Positions 38,972 to 51,274 of a stretch of 64,000 bases of DNA are shown here, in pieces. Both the position numbers and the translations under genes were made by a program. Below the pieces are notes generated by a model, which did no database searches, was not told where the DNA came from, and worked only from the letters and a program-made list of their open reading frames with translations. Source of the stretch: Epithemia pelagica (taxonomy: Eukaryota > Bacillariophyta > Bacillariophyceae > Surirellales > Surirellaceae); NCBI GenBank assembly GCA_946965045.2, contig OX337237.1, forward strand, positions 1,488,001 through 1,552,000, written 5' to 3'. Every line of letters starts with the position of its first letter. Positions within the stretch are counted from its first letter, which is position 1.

Positions 38972-39899
38972 TTTGATTATAGTACGATGAAAAGTCCTCT
39001 GCAATTGTCAACAAGTTGATTTGTGAGAAGGCTGTGGTCATTGCTCATATTTGCGTTTTAGGCTGTAGGCTGTTTGTCAAGGAGCAGCATCGATTTTCGA
39101 AGAAAGTCGGCCAGAAAATCGATCGGGAAGAAAACAGATCCGAAGATGGATTAGAATACGTTCGAACAAGTTCGAATCGTAGCACCTTTCCTCAGTCGCA
39201 CCAAAATGGATGGGTCTCTTTTCTATCGCGGAAGACTTTTCCAACCTCTCTTGTCTATTCGCTTCTTGGCTGAAAATACGAGTAGACTGAAAATAAGGTT
39301 AATAACCCCTTGGGTGTTGAATGTTGATTGAAGGCGAAAGCGACAATCGCTTGCGCCTTTATATGATGGCAACACGACAGGAAACAATTTTCTTTATCGC
39401 AGCTCATAGCTCTAAAATGTGTTGATCCTTCACATTCTTTGCGCTTTGTCAAATCTGTTGAAAATCGATGTAGAAAGGCGAAACGACAAGTGAACTTATA
39501 CTATTCAAACAATCTGCGAGAGCTTTTTTGAGAAGTGCCTTGCCTTGCGCACTTTCAATGTATTTCTTGAGTGGGTTTTGCCTGACATCTCGGCGCTGTC
39601 CCTTTTTGTATTGCCAGCTACAAACTTTCGCATCGACACAGTCGACAACAACCTTTATTTCTTGATGTTAAACCAGCGCTGGAAGCCTTATCATTTATCA
39701 TCGACTTCGCCAGGCAGTTTTGCTTTGGTCCTCGACTATTCGGAAGTAGCATGCATGCTCGCGCGCAGTCCTGTCCTGCGATGAAGCGTTCCTAGACTTT
39801 GTTCTCGCTCACTTTTTTCTGCCCCAGACCACAGACACAAACCATCGTCGGATCAAACCATTGCAAGAATCCATTGGAAGAGTAAACGCCCTTGGTTAC
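38972..39899. other. Intergenic region between divergent genes
   Basis: 928 bp between two gene starts. ORF 39545-39784 has no coding character. No repeat recognised. Confidence 0.4.
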
Positions 39900-40727
39900 A
39901 TGACAGCAACAATGCCCAACCGAACGCTACATGGGAAGGAAAGTGGTGTCAACCCGACTCCACCCATTGCGACAGCGGTCCCTGCCACTCAGATAGACGA
40001 CTCCATTCACGTGGACTCCACTGAATCTGTCGTCACGCCGTCACCCAACTCTATGGGAATCATCTTGACCTCAACCATCCCAGGCTTTTCTGTGTCCATG
40101 GAGCAAGACCGCGTTCGCTCATCGAAACCGGAAACAATCAAGTGCACTCAAACACAAGATACCACTATCATTGTTCGAAAATGGCTGGATGGGAACGAAC
40201 TTGCCTTGGCAGGATATATCTTGGGCATTTGTCTTTGGTATATTATTTTGGTTGTGATCCTGCTTGTCGATATTCTTGAGGGTCGTTTGATTCTCATTTT
40301 CCTGGTACCTCATTCGATCATTGGAGTTTGGGAAATTTGGCATGCATTGAAATTGGCCTGCAATTGCACCACAGTCACCCTCAATACTACTGACATAGCA
40401 GTCGAAGTGAAACCATGTGCCTTTTGTCCAGAACAATGCCGAAAGTTCCCTTTGGAGTCAATCAAAGAAGTTTCATGGCAGCGTCATGAGTCGTCTTTCT
40501 TTTCACTAGCGTCAACTGACAATAATTCCACCAACACGATGGTGGCCCAGCAGCCGAATGTGACCTATGCGGTCATGCTGACGCAACGTGATGGGAAAAC
40601 AATAAAGATACTGGGACACCCAGTTGTCCAATGTGAACAGGAAGCAGTCTTTATCAAGTCCCAAATGGAACGTCACGTTCAAAATTCATCAGTGGTTGTG
40701 ACTGTCGATGTCGACGACCGAATCTAG
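39900..40727 (+). CDS. Small two-TM membrane protein of unknown function
   Basis: 275 residues from ATG 39900. The N-terminal 95 residues are polar and disordered. Two membrane segments at about 101-125 and 128-148 form a tight hairpin. The following soluble part (about 150-270) has alternating strands, TTVTLNTTDIAVEVKPC, FPLESIKEVSWQRH, VTYAVMLTQRDGKTIKILGHP, and a final helix VQCEQEAVFIKSQMERHV. That TM hairpin plus strand-rich domain resembles the layout of bacterial PH-like (bPH) membrane proteins, but the match is by architecture only. Confidence 0.6.
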   Translation: MTATMPNRTLHGKESGVNPTPPIATAVPATQIDDSIHVDSTESVVTPSPNSMGIILTSTIPGFSVSMEQDRVRSSKPETIKCTQTQDTTIIVRKWLDGNELALAGYILGICLWYIILVVILLVDILEGRLILIFLVPHSIIGVWEIWHALKLACNCTTVTLNTTDIAVEVKPCAFCPEQCRKFPLESIKEVSWQRHESSFFSLASTDNNSTNTMVAQQPNVTYAVMLTQRDGKTIKILGHPVVQCEQEAVFIKSQMERHVQNSSVVVTVDVDDRI

Positions 40728-41090
40728 CATGATACAGAAATATGCCAAGCCGTGTATTTGTCTTCTGCGCCAACGAAGGAAACATTTCCAGTTTCCAAGC
40801 TTGTGTGAGCATTGTCTCGTATTGAGCTTTATATCTACTCCTAATACCTACTCCTTAGTTCCAACGACTACCTTCCCAGAAATTCGTCTAACAAATATTT
40901 AAGAAGACTGGGCTGTCGTGCCATTTGGGTCTTGCGAGCACGGAGAGCACGCGGTTGGTCCTTTTGCACTCGCACCATTTTTTCGTTTTCGCAGGATTCA
41001 ACTGATCTCTTCAATTCGGTCCGGTCCGGCTATCGAATACAACATTGCGAAAACGCTGACCTCTCATCGGTGCCATTGAAGCTCGAAAAG
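40728..41090. other. Intergenic region
   Basis: Between two plus-strand genes. The frame of the downstream gene is open from about 40932 but has no ATG until 41091, so this part is taken as 5' UTR or an unseen exon. Confidence 0.4.
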
Positions 41091-42440
41091 ATGATGGGCC
41101 GTGAAGAACGCCAGAGGCCTTTGTCGCCAACAATGGAAGCCCGACTTATGCGTCAGAATCGGCTCATGTCGAATCGTCCGAAATCTGTTCCACTAGCACC
41201 ACCAACGATAAACATCCCAGTGCGTCGAGTCATTATCCGACGGCCTAAAAAGCGGATTGGGCCAGTTGTGGTACCTTCTTTTCAGGGAGGAGGGGTATGC
41301 TTTTCTCACAAGTCAATGCCGTTGGCTGACACAGTTTCAGTCAGCGACAACGAGGATGCAGATGCAACAACTTTGTCCAGTGCAGACGCCCAAATTTATG
41401 CCATCAACAACACCTTCCAGAATAAACGACATATATACAACAGGAAGCCGTTGATGGACAAGGAAGATGGAAGTGATACGGTTACAACAGCCACCGCTAG
41501 TGGTGACTCCCTCTTCACACCGAATCAGCATTCACCAGGAAGGTCTCGTCGACGTTCACCAACTCAAAACCAAGATCACATTCATCCGATACATACGGTG
41601 GGTCGCCAGCGTAAGTTCGTCCAGGTTCCGGAGGATATATCAAGTCTTGGGGATTCTTCGCCGGATCACAGCCAGAATGGGAAGATTCCTCCATCGGATG
41701 TTAGAAGCATCTGGGACCAGGACACTCAGGACCACTCATCTGTTTCGTCATCGTACAGTCCAGGTGCTTCTCCTTTCTCTAGTTGCACAGCAGACATGTA
41801 TACGAAGACAAGGCATGCTCCAACTCAAGAAACAAGAACCAACCTCCGCTCAAGCAATGTCTGCGAAAATCCTTTTGAACAAAGAAGTGCCGTCCACAGG
41901 GATTCCCAACATTCGCAAAGTCTTGCCTCCTCCGTTTTGCATACCAGCGACGACCATGCATGCTTTACTCCCACGCCCGAATCGAAGGTGACTACGGTCA
42001 GCTTCGATGAACAGAATAGCAATCAAAACCCTGATTCACAAACGTCTGAATGTATTTGTACCCCCTACCGACAATCAAATCCTCAGCTTGTTGATAATGG
42101 CAGGAAAATAATTGCCAGACCTCTCAAAGGAACAAAGTGGTGGGAAATGACTGAAACGGAATCTGCGTGGATTGAACACAAAATGAAGCCAATATATGAT
42201 CTCTTGTCTCAAAGCCAGGGGGAGGAATTGCCCCCGCCTTCCTCGACAGCCATGTTACGTATTTTTGAATGTGGAGAAGATGAGGAGCATCAAAAAGTGA
42301 AAGCAAGGAAAAACGTGCAGAACGAACGGTCGGCCGAAACAATGAGCAATGAACAACAAAACGCCATCCTGGACGAAGTGCTGGATGACATGTTAGAAGA
42401 AAACGATGGTGGTTCTCAACTCAACTTGTCGGTCCAATAG
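41091..42440 (+). CDS. Disordered protein of unknown function
   Basis: 449 residues from ATG 41091. Rich in Ser, Asp, Gln and Thr, with a basic patch VRRVIIRRPKKR near 45 and many SP or TP sites, typical of a phosphorylated regulatory protein. The only section that looks folded is near 345-400 (IIARPLKGTKWWEMTETESAWIEHKMKPIYDLLSQ). No known domain. The C-terminus is acidic (DEVLDDMLEEND). Confidence 0.55.
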   Translation: MMGREERQRPLSPTMEARLMRQNRLMSNRPKSVPLAPPTINIPVRRVIIRRPKKRIGPVVVPSFQGGGVCFSHKSMPLADTVSVSDNEDADATTLSSADAQIYAINNTFQNKRHIYNRKPLMDKEDGSDTVTTATASGDSLFTPNQHSPGRSRRRSPTQNQDHIHPIHTVGRQRKFVQVPEDISSLGDSSPDHSQNGKIPPSDVRSIWDQDTQDHSSVSSSYSPGASPFSSCTADMYTKTRHAPTQETRTNLRSSNVCENPFEQRSAVHRDSQHSQSLASSVLHTSDDHACFTPTPESKVTTVSFDEQNSNQNPDSQTSECICTPYRQSNPQLVDNGRKIIARPLKGTKWWEMTETESAWIEHKMKPIYDLLSQSQGEELPPPSSTAMLRIFECGEDEEHQKVKARKNVQNERSAETMSNEQQNAILDEVLDDMLEENDGGSQLNLSVQ

Positions 42441-43138
42441 AACCCTCTCTACTTGTCTCGCTGTATTCATATTTACTTAGAAAAGTCTACATCGTACTGT
42501 TGTTCCCTCATATTTTGCCTTCCGATGCTTGTTAGTTATTCGATGCTTGAAGACAGAAATGTAAATGGATATTATAGATGATCAAATAATATTAACGGAC
42601 CAGAGCACTACCAGTACACGGAGCAATTTGGAAATCTTATTCAGACACATTTAGCTCCTTATCTGTTTCATTCCAGATGCTCTGACGGAGTCCGCCGCAG
42701 GACTTGATAAGGGGGGAAGTAGGAAGTATAGCTTCCATTGCCCGAGACCTGATGTTTATGTGCCGTTGCAGCTGAAATTGAACCCTACATTTCGGTAAGA
42801 TGCAATCCTTCTGCAGGCTTTACAGGTGTTACAGTAGGTAGTGCATCCGCGACCTAAAAGGTCAAAGTCTCTCACGAGGAGCTTAAGTGGGATTGGATAG
42901 TTTGAGTCATGCAGTGGCAAGTAGGTACAGAAGCAGCCATCGTACAGCCCTCAAGTGTTAACTGTTCAATGCATTCAACAGTAACACTTCTCTCTGGCAA
43001 GGAGGACACAAGATACGGTATTTTGGGTCGGGCTACTGAGTGACCCGGTCCAGTTTTCCGCATTCAACGATGGAGGACAACGACTTGCAATGTTCTTGCA
43101 GAAAACTTGAACTCAATACAACTTGAGAGGGGTAAGCA
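42441..43138. other. Intergenic region, probably including the 3' end of the hAT element
   Basis: No gene. GGGTCGGGCTACTGAGTGAC near 43024-43043 is a GC-rich string of the type found near hAT ends, but no matching inverted copy was found on the other side of the transposase gene, so the element limit is not set. Confidence 0.35.
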
Positions 43139-45513
43139 TCAACCAAGAAAGCGGCCTTCTCGGAGAAACGAAGCGTTTTCTCGAAGAAAATGCATCATTT
43201 CATCGGCTCCGAACGCGCACTGTCGATGAATTACAGCGTCACTAGCCAAAGAAAACACTCGTCCAGGTGGAGCTGAGGTAGCTGCTATCGTGAAAAAGCG
43301 GTTCACCAGACGAAACAGCGTTGGAAAGTTACTGGCGTTTTCCCGCCACCATTGGCGAAGGACATCAGTCTGAAGCTTGGGCTCAATGCCATCGCATTCT
43401 CTGTATTTCTTGAGTTCGACTTCACATTTGCGATTCCACTCTTCTGCATGGAACTCACCCGGATGCTTGTTGGGTGACATGCTCTGCCTATGAGCATAAA
43501 GTTTGAAAAGGCTGTCCACCTCAGCGCTACAAGCGCTTTGTCGTTCCGAAATATCGTCTTTTTCCACTTTGGACTCAGGGGACTTAGACGAAGCCACCTC
43601 CAGAGTTGGACTCAAATTTACCATCTCTTCCAGAATCCCTTCCCAAACTAGTTCTTGTATCTCGGTAGGAAATACAATAAGCCGCTTGAATCTTGGATCC
43701 AGAGCATGAGCGTACATAAGCGCTTTGTTCATGTGTACTTGACAATTTTCCGCATTGGAATTGTCATCTTGATACTTTCGGGAGCAAAAATCTCCAACTA
43801 GGCTGTCCATGCACTTGAGCATTTCACCTGTGACCCTCGTTATGACGCTTCTTTCTTTGTTGAGGTGGATCTCTTCAATACCACGGTAAACTAGGTGAAC
43901 AACCAATGGGACAAGAGGGGCAGTAGGGTAACAGTACCCGGAGAGGATATGCCGAGCATATCGTAGTGGGCTCAAAATGAGGCAAAGGTCATCAATCTGT
44001 TCCCACTCGCTCTCCGTCAACTTAACAGGCCGGAAAGAATCATCTCCGTTGCACCTTGACCATAATCGTCCCACATATATCGTAATTGCTTCTCGTAGGC
44101 CAAGAATGTGTTCCAGCATCGTCTGCAAAGGCCACCACTTGTGGGTGACATCCTGTACTAGATAGTCCAACGGTTTGTCGTCGGTGTCATCAGACTCCTG
44201 CAGTTGCTCTTTTATCTTCAAAAGTTCATTTTTGGCTTCGATACATTCATGGAAGTAGGACATAAGTTCCCGAACTTTGCTTAGGAGGCGATTGGTACTA
44301 TCCCAAGTATACTCTTGCTCGTCGTCATTGTCACATTCTATCAAACCCAGGCCCTCCATCCCCAGTACGCCCTGAAATGCCTTGGCTGCAACTTGTTGGA
44401 GTATGTAGTCAAGAGAATAAACATGTCCGTATTTTGACGACTTCATATAATGATTCCCCAGCGTAGGATTGTTCGTAACCAAGAACTTCATGGAAGCGCT
44501 CACGTCCCATTCAAGAAGTTTGGTATCAAAATCTTCTTTCCTATGCTGGCCCTTAGACACGAGCGTTACCAGAACGGCTGAAACGAGCGAGAAGTCTTCA
44601 ATCCACTGGACCCGAAATGTCGAGTATGTCATCATAGGGTTGGGCATATAACTTTCAATGACGCCACAAATAATCTTGTTCTCTGTAATCCGATCCTTTA
44701 ACTCTTCTCGAAGGGTTTTGGACGCTGAAAAGATTGTCCTTCGCATTTCCTGGTTCGAGATCTGCAAATCTGATACAGTGGCCCCTGCATGTGCAGCTTT
44801 CACTGTTGTTTCAACCAGAAGTTTGTGCCATTTCGTCTCAAAGTGCGTAAGAGGCAAGTTCAGCCCAACCATTTGCAAAATATGGGCTCTTGTTTGCATA
44901 TCGGCGGAGCTGAGTTTTCGAGACTTTACCGAAGTTGAGGTCGTTTTCGAATCCTTTGAGGGTTGCGACTGTTTCATTTTTCGAACTTTTTGGTCATCAT
45001 CACGCAGGTCTTTCGACGATTTCGCCCCGACATGAAGCCCGAACGGTCGTTTCTTCACGTTGTTCGTATCGCTGGTTAAGGAGGTATCTCCATGCTGTTT
45101 CTCGATCTCCTCGAGCTTCGCTTTAATCTCAGGGTGCTTATGAGAAAGATGAGCGGTAATCGCACTGACCGATCCCGACAGCTTCAGATCACGTCCACAT
45201 ATGTTACAAATGAACATCTACGAGGAAAACGATTAGGATTAAGTGTTCACGTCTTTCATATGCACCTTGAGAGTAGTCAACTTGTGTCCGTCTCCCAAAT
45301 CTGGAGAGGAATGACTTGACCTACCTCGCATCCATCATGTGAAACGTACGTATGAGCAGCTTTCCACTGTATGGCCATTCGTCGTTTGCTAGGTACAACG
45401 ATTTCGACAATCGCAGGGTCCCATTTGGAGTGCAGGACAGTAATATCTTTTTCACCCGTTTCTCCATTTTCCTCAATCACTGTGAGGCCTAATGGCTCAC
45501 GCTCCTTGGACAT
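43139..45513 (-). mobile_element. hAT-superfamily DNA transposon (coding part; ends not located)
   Basis: Defined by the spliced transposase gene. I searched by eye for terminal inverted repeats and an 8-bp target duplication between 42.4-43.1 kb and 45.5-45.7 kb and found none that convinced me. The neighbouring LINE frame begins only ~137 bp beyond the transposase start. Confidence 0.75.
43139..45513 (-). CDS. hAT transposase with BED zinc finger
   Basis: Two exons on the minus strand, 45513-45325 and 45217-43139, with a 107-bp phase-0 intron (GTAGGT...TAG); 755 residues, no internal stop. The N-terminus forms a BED-type finger completed across the splice: aromatic residues from exon 1 and CNICGRD ... 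HLSHKH from exon 2. A Lys/Ser-rich nuclear-signal-like part follows, then a helical RNase-H-fold catalytic region. The C-terminus is the hAT dimerisation domain: LRQWWRENASNFPTLFRLVNRFF and IAATSAPPGRVFSLASD. Second exon alone starts with an ATG, but using it would lose part of the finger. The frame is intact, so the gene could be recent or domesticated. Confidence 0.85.
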
Positions 45514-45649
45514 GTTGTCTCTGTTTCTTCCCCCCTTCTTAATGCTGAACCTTAGCCATTCACCGCCATCGTCGTCCTGCCGTTGGAAAAAAGGAGAGTG
45601 CTTTTAATACGCCCAAGCGTGCGTACACAAATTACCCCACATCAATGAT

Positions 45650-48600
45650 TTGTATATTTCTTCTTTACAGTTTCAGACGCCTGGAAGTACCAGATCAGAG
45701 ATCTTCAGTCGCACAACTTTGCATGGGGAAGGGAAAGGAAGGGACGGGGCGCAAGCAGACCAAAATGTCACGCAGTCGCGTTTTGAGATCCCAGCGAGCG
45801 ACATCGAATATCCTGACGTCGCAGAGAACAGCAACATCCAAGGAAACGAAACCCAATATAAAACAGATGAGTTCATCGGACCGGAAACAGACGATATAAA
45901 ACCACAAAATACCTTCAGAGTCTTTGGTTGCAATCCTAATGGATTCAAGACTTTGCTACACAGCGGAGGTACTTTCGCGGAATACTGTGAAGAATTGAGT
46001 CGACTAGACGCCGACACATGGTGTTTCTATGAGACAAATCTTGATACAACTCAGTCCCAAGTTCAAAATGCACTCCATACAACAATACAGCAACATACAG
46101 AGCACTCAAGAATATGTTTCGGGAGTACCAATATTCCATCCCCGCGTAATACTCCATATAAACCAGGCGGGACCTTGATAGCGTCACAAGGCAAGTCCAC
46201 TGGAAGAATCACAACTCAGGGCACTGACAGCATGGGCCGGTGGTCCTACCAAGTCTTTTCATGCCGCGGCAACAAGACACTTACAATTATCTCAGCCTAC
46301 CAAGTATGTCATCAATCCCTACTGACTGCGGGAGAAGAAGACAACAACAGAGTTCGATCATTTACAGCGTCGGCGCAACAACTGTCTATGCTACGTCAAG
46401 CAAATAGAGGAGCAAACCCAAGGGAAGCATTTATCTTGGATCTGACTGACTTCATCAGACAATGCAGAGCTCGCAACTCTGAAATTTTGCTGGTAGGAGA
46501 TTTCAACGAAGCCTTGTCAGACACAAACGACGGCATGACAAAACTTTGTTCTGAGCTTCAATTGCATGACTTGATGGGAGAACAACTCGGCTCCACTTCC
46601 TTTGCAACATTCGTAAACGGTCGTGAACGTATCGATTACGCTCTCTGCACACCGCACGTTTCCACCGCAGTCACAAAAGCTTGCTATGAACCCTTCAAAC
46701 ACCGAGATATACCAAACGACCACCGGAATATGGTCATTGACTTCAATATCGAGCGTCTATTCGGGAATAGTACCCAACAACTTGGTCCGATTGCCAGCCG
46801 AGAATTCACAAGCAAAGACAGGAGCTCGAACAGAGTTTATATCGAACAGAAGTACAAGTTCTGCGTACAACATAACTTTGCTCGCAGACTCGATTCTCTC
46901 AAGGAAAATTGGAACCCACGATTGGCCGAAAGACTGGACAGAGACTTCCAGAGAGCTGGAGAACACGCAAGTCGCAAGTGCGCTAAAAAACCACGCAGCA
47001 TTCCTTTTGTCAAACAGCTGGCTAGCTTGAGAACTCGCAAAAACCTGCTTCTCAAACTGATTTCTGCTGCAAAATGGAACAAGTCATTCGACTCTGGAAT
47101 TTTATACACAACACGAAACCAGTCAGTTGTAAACGTCCCAACAACATTAGAAGCATGCCAACAAGAATGTCGGATCGTCCAACGCCAAATCCGGGAAATG
47201 ACTAAAGACGCAGTTCATCGCCGGCACAACGCATTACAAGCAGAGCTTAACCAAGCCATTGCCTCTGGTAACAAACAACAATCAAAAGCGCTTAAACACC
47301 GAATGGCTGCAGAGCGTACCAAAGCCATGTATGCAAAATTGAGGCAATGTAGAGGCAATTTGAAGACCGGAATTACTCGACTAGATGTCCCAGCTGATCC
47401 CACTACGACAGACTACACAGGGTGCACGGAATGGCTGACAATTGATACTCCTGAAGAAATCGAGGATAGATTGTTGACAAGAAACAGACGACACTTTGGA
47501 CAAGCCCATAACACCTTCCCCACGACGCCACCCTTCTCCGAATGGTGTGACTGGGGAGCCTCAACGCACACAGCTGAGCTCATACTTGAAGGCGACTGGC
47601 AAAGCGAAGAACTTGACGAAATGCAACAGTCGCTTATAGATCACATGAAGGCACGAGTGACTCTCGACGCGATTCCAGCTCCGATCACCAAAGAAGAGTG
47701 GATGAGCAAAATCAAAATATGGCCCGAATCAACAACTACCTCCCCATCCGGTTTCCATTTAGGGCACAGCAAAGCACTAGTTGCCCCTCATGATTTTGAT
47801 ACGACAACCGAAGAAGGACAAGAAGTAGAAGCAAAACGAGAAGCTCTGATCGAATGGCAAGTCGGCCTTATAAACTGTGCTCTCGTCAACAACTACTCCT
47901 ACGAAAGATGGAAGCACATGGTCAATGTGATGATCCTAAAAGAGCCCAACAATCTACGTATTCACCGTCTTCGTTTCATTCATCTCTACGAACAAGATTA
48001 CAACCTTGTCCTAGCGATCAAATGGAGGCAACTCATCCAATTAGGCACCAATCAACGGACACTGCACCCAATGCAATTTGGAGGAGTTCCAGGCCGTGAT
48101 GCCGTCATCCCAACACTATGCGAAGAACTACAATACGAAATATCACGGGCTAGCAAACGCCCATTGGTTCATCTTGACTACGACGCGACAGCGTGTTATG
48201 ACCGCATTGTTCTTTCCTTCGATAGTCTCGCTTCTAGAAGCTTCGGTCAACATCGCTCTATTGTGTTTGTCAACGCTAAAACACTAGAGGAAGCGAAATA
48301 TTATCTCAAAACAAAACTCGGCGTATCAGAACGCCACTACCAGCACTGTCAACTTTTTCCAATCTACGGGTCCGGGCAAGGAGCAGGAAACTCTCCAGCT
48401 ATTTGGTGTGTCATCTCGACAATTCTCTTCGACACCAACGACGAAAAAGCGCTCGGCAGCGTCTTTCATAGCCCCGATGGTTCTGTATCAACTGCAATCC
48501 ACATGATCGGATTCGTAGACGACACCAGTGGAAGCGTGAACGATTTTCTTCGAGACAGTCAAGCACCACCTGAGTACTATATCGAGAAAGCTCAAAGCGA

Positions 48601-50454
48601 CGCTCAGCGATGGAACGACCTACTCAGCCTATCCGGCGGTGCTTTCAATGTCGAAAAATGTTCTTATCACTTTCTCTATTATACATTCAACATCGACGGA
48701 CTTGCAACACTACAACCCGACTCCTTCGGACCACGGATTACCATCAAGCTTCACGACTCTGATCAGGCTACTCCCATCAAACAACTTTCTTTGTATCGCA
48801 GCCACAAAACATTGGGCGTGCAAAAATCTCCTTTCTGTACGGATAAAGGTCTGTTCCTTGCCCTTGCCAAGAAGAATCAAAAACATGCTTCAGTCATGGC
48901 TACTAGTCCGTTTTCGAAAACGGACGCCTGGGCTTACTATCATGCAATTTACTTACCGAGCATATGCTACCCACTTCCTTCTTCCACTCTGTCCGATGCA
49001 CATTGTAATGCTTTGCAAGTGCAATTCAAAAAAGCTTTTTTACCCAAATACGGCTTCAATCGACATATGCCAAATGCCGTTGTCTACGGACCCAGTGATC
49101 TTGGAGGCCTTGGACTTCGTACACTCTCTGTCGAAAGGGGAATCTCCCAGACCTATCTTCTACTGGCATGTCTTCGCTCTCCTGGCGTCCCTGCCAAGTT
49201 AGCCAATATCGCCATCTCTTGGGCACAGTTTCTTGCTGGTACTAGCGTGTCTGTTTTCGAGGACGTCTCAACTCCGATACCATATCTTGCTCCGATGAAA
49301 TGGATCCCCCAAGTACGACAGTTCCTTCACTCAACAAACTGCCACATTGAACTCGAAGCTACGTTCCTCCCCAAACTTCAACGAGAGAATGACCGATTCC
49401 TTATGGATCTTGTACTTGAGTCACTGACTCTTACCTCGATGGAACTCCAGATGCTGAACGCTTGTCGCATGTACCTGGGTGTCACCTTACTCAGTGATAT
49501 AGTTACTCCTGATGGCAAGAAACTGTCGCTATTCACCACAGAATATCGTCACGATAACTTTTCAACCCATCACGGCTTGATTCCGTATCAAACAAAGCCC
49601 AGCTCTCGAGCGTGGAATCAATGGCACAAATTGCTAGAACTTCTTCGACAACCAAGCACTCAATTTCTCCTAGCGACTCCCCTTAGTCGATGGCTCGTTC
49701 CAGGCCATGAAACATACCGCCATTGGAAATACTTGGTCGACTGCCCCAGCTGTACACTTTACGTCTCCGAACAGGAAGGGTACCGCCATTACTGGTATCA
49801 ACACCCGCTATTTCTTCCTACGTCTCAGATGTGGCCAAAACCTCCCCCCACTGCTGTTCCCGCTCATGTGATTCAAAACGGCCCCGGATTCTTCTTGTCA
49901 CCATGCCGCCCACAGCAACTGCCTCCCACACCATCTTCTCCGAACTCATTTCTTGAGTACACAGCTAGTCTTGCCAGATGGGACCAACAGCTTCTCTCCC
50001 AACTTGACTTCCTTTGTCCGACTGCTGCGATACATCTTGTTTTCCAAACAACAAACCGCCTTCTCTTCTGTAGTGACGGCTCAGCTGCTCTTTTCACCGG
50101 CAAGTTCGGCTCCATCTGCAGCACTCCTCATGGTCAACGCCTGTTCCATCTTCGCGGTCCGGCTCCCGGGTACAGAACCTCGTCTTTTCGCTCTGAGAGT
50201 TATGGTATGCTTGCGATTCTACGAAGCATTTTTCACATCACCAAGTTTCTCGGTCTCCACCTCCAGTCCCAACTTCTTCTCTATACAGACTCGAAAAGTC
50301 TAATTCAAACTGTCAAGAAACGTCTCGAATGGGCATACGACTTCCCATACTCGACTATGGAAGCAGATTGGGATATCCAACAATCCATCACGTACACCCT
50401 CCGCCAATTTCCTGTGATTCCACAGTTTCTTCATGAACGTGGACACCAAGACAG
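45650..50454 (+). CDS. LINE polyprotein, 5' block: endonuclease, reverse transcriptase, most of RNase H
   Basis: Codon positions are counted from 45650. An exonuclease-endonuclease-phosphatase (APE) domain spans about 86-367: FGCNPNGF, CFYETN, GGTLIAS, LLVGDFNEAL, RIDYAL and NDHRNMVIDF. A helical linker follows. The reverse transcriptase lies at about 690-1010, with HLDYDATACYDRI, SGQGAGNSPAIW and the catalytic GFVDDT near 953. RNase H starts near 1472 (CSDGSAAL) with RSESYG, YTDSKSL and the final GHQD at the very edge of the Copia insertion. The first in-frame ATG is at 46232, inside the endonuclease, so translation must begin on a spliced leader, a non-ATG codon, or the 5' end is lost. A good acceptor (TTTCTTCTTTACAG) lies at 45654-45667. 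Confidence 0.85.
50450..50454. other. Target-site duplication GACAG, left copy
   Basis: Five bases directly before the TG of the 5' LTR; identical to 58838-58842 directly after the CA of the 3' LTR. Five bp is the usual Ty1/Copia duplication length. Confidence 0.95.
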
Positions 50455-51238
50455 TGTTAGAATTCTCACCGTCTATGGTGGTTAGATTCTACATCTCATC
50501 GATTCCCCATGTCACATAGCCTCGTGCTATCGCAGCATGCCATCTAGCTTCGAGCTATGTTCCCTAGCTTCGCTCTATATCGACCTATATTTCTTCGCAA
50601 ATCATGAAAAGTGAGAATAGATTGACGAACTCACTCTCAAGACTAAACTGGGTCGTGCGGTATTACAACGGACGTAAATTTGGCCGTTGCTCGGACATTA
50701 TACTAACGCCCTAAGCGTACGCGCCCGAAATCATCGAGCGCGCCCAAGCGACATCCGAGCGCTGTCGGCATCTATCCGACCCAACGGTCTAAGTATCCCA
50801 AGCACGACACACGATCACGCGAGACCATATTTCCATTCCCACAATCTCCAAATTGTCAACAAGCTGCGCGCCATGAAAACAACTATGCCAATCCAAAGCA
50901 AGAGCTGTTGACCCTGTATATGTTATCCGTCCACGTATACATGTCATATACATCACATGAATCGACTCCAACTATTCCAAACCTGTTGCCGCCAAGAACC
51001 TATGACACATGACCCTTGGCAGGACCGAACATTTCACGTAGACCTATCGTAGTAATCAACACACAATCTAACAATATCACCATTTATCACAGTCTCTTTT
51101 GTGTCCCGACTATCCTTTTGATAGACTTTGACTTGCTTGCTTCTCTGACCCTGAGAAGCTTGTATCGGTTGGTGACTACCTGATTGTCTGCTCTATCGAG
51201 CATCCTAATGCCTCTACGATTCAGAAAGAATTGTATCA
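50455..51238 (+). repeat. 5' LTR of the Copia element
   Basis: 784 bp, begins TGTTAGAATT and ends ATTGTATCA. It should carry the promoter and polyadenylation signals. A clear primer-binding site could not be assigned in the bases that follow (GATTAACAGTCTC); no perfect match to a tRNA 3' end is evident by eye. Confidence 0.95.
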
Positions 51239-51274
51239 GATTAACAGTCTCAAAGCTTATTTCCTTGTGGTTTC

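Noticed and set aside
42441-43138. hAT terminal inverted repeat near GGGTCGGGCT
   Set aside because: No inverted partner on the far side of the transposase and no 8-bp duplication.
45722-45899. Basic 59-codon ORF (MGKGKEGTGRKQTK...) ending just before the LINE endonuclease, as a possible ORF1
   Set aside because: In the related fragment at 61.8 kb this frame has a stop after six codons, whereas the overlapping DQNVTQSR frame is kept.
50687-50911. 74-codon ORF in the 5' LTR, repeated at 58286-58510 in the 3' LTR
   Set aside because: Starts with TTG and is present in both LTRs only because the LTRs are copies; no protein-like features.
51239-51260. Primer-binding site after the 5' LTR
   Set aside because: GTATCAGA at the LTR end resembles the plant initiator-tRNA site, but most of it is inside the LTR and the following bases do not continue the match.
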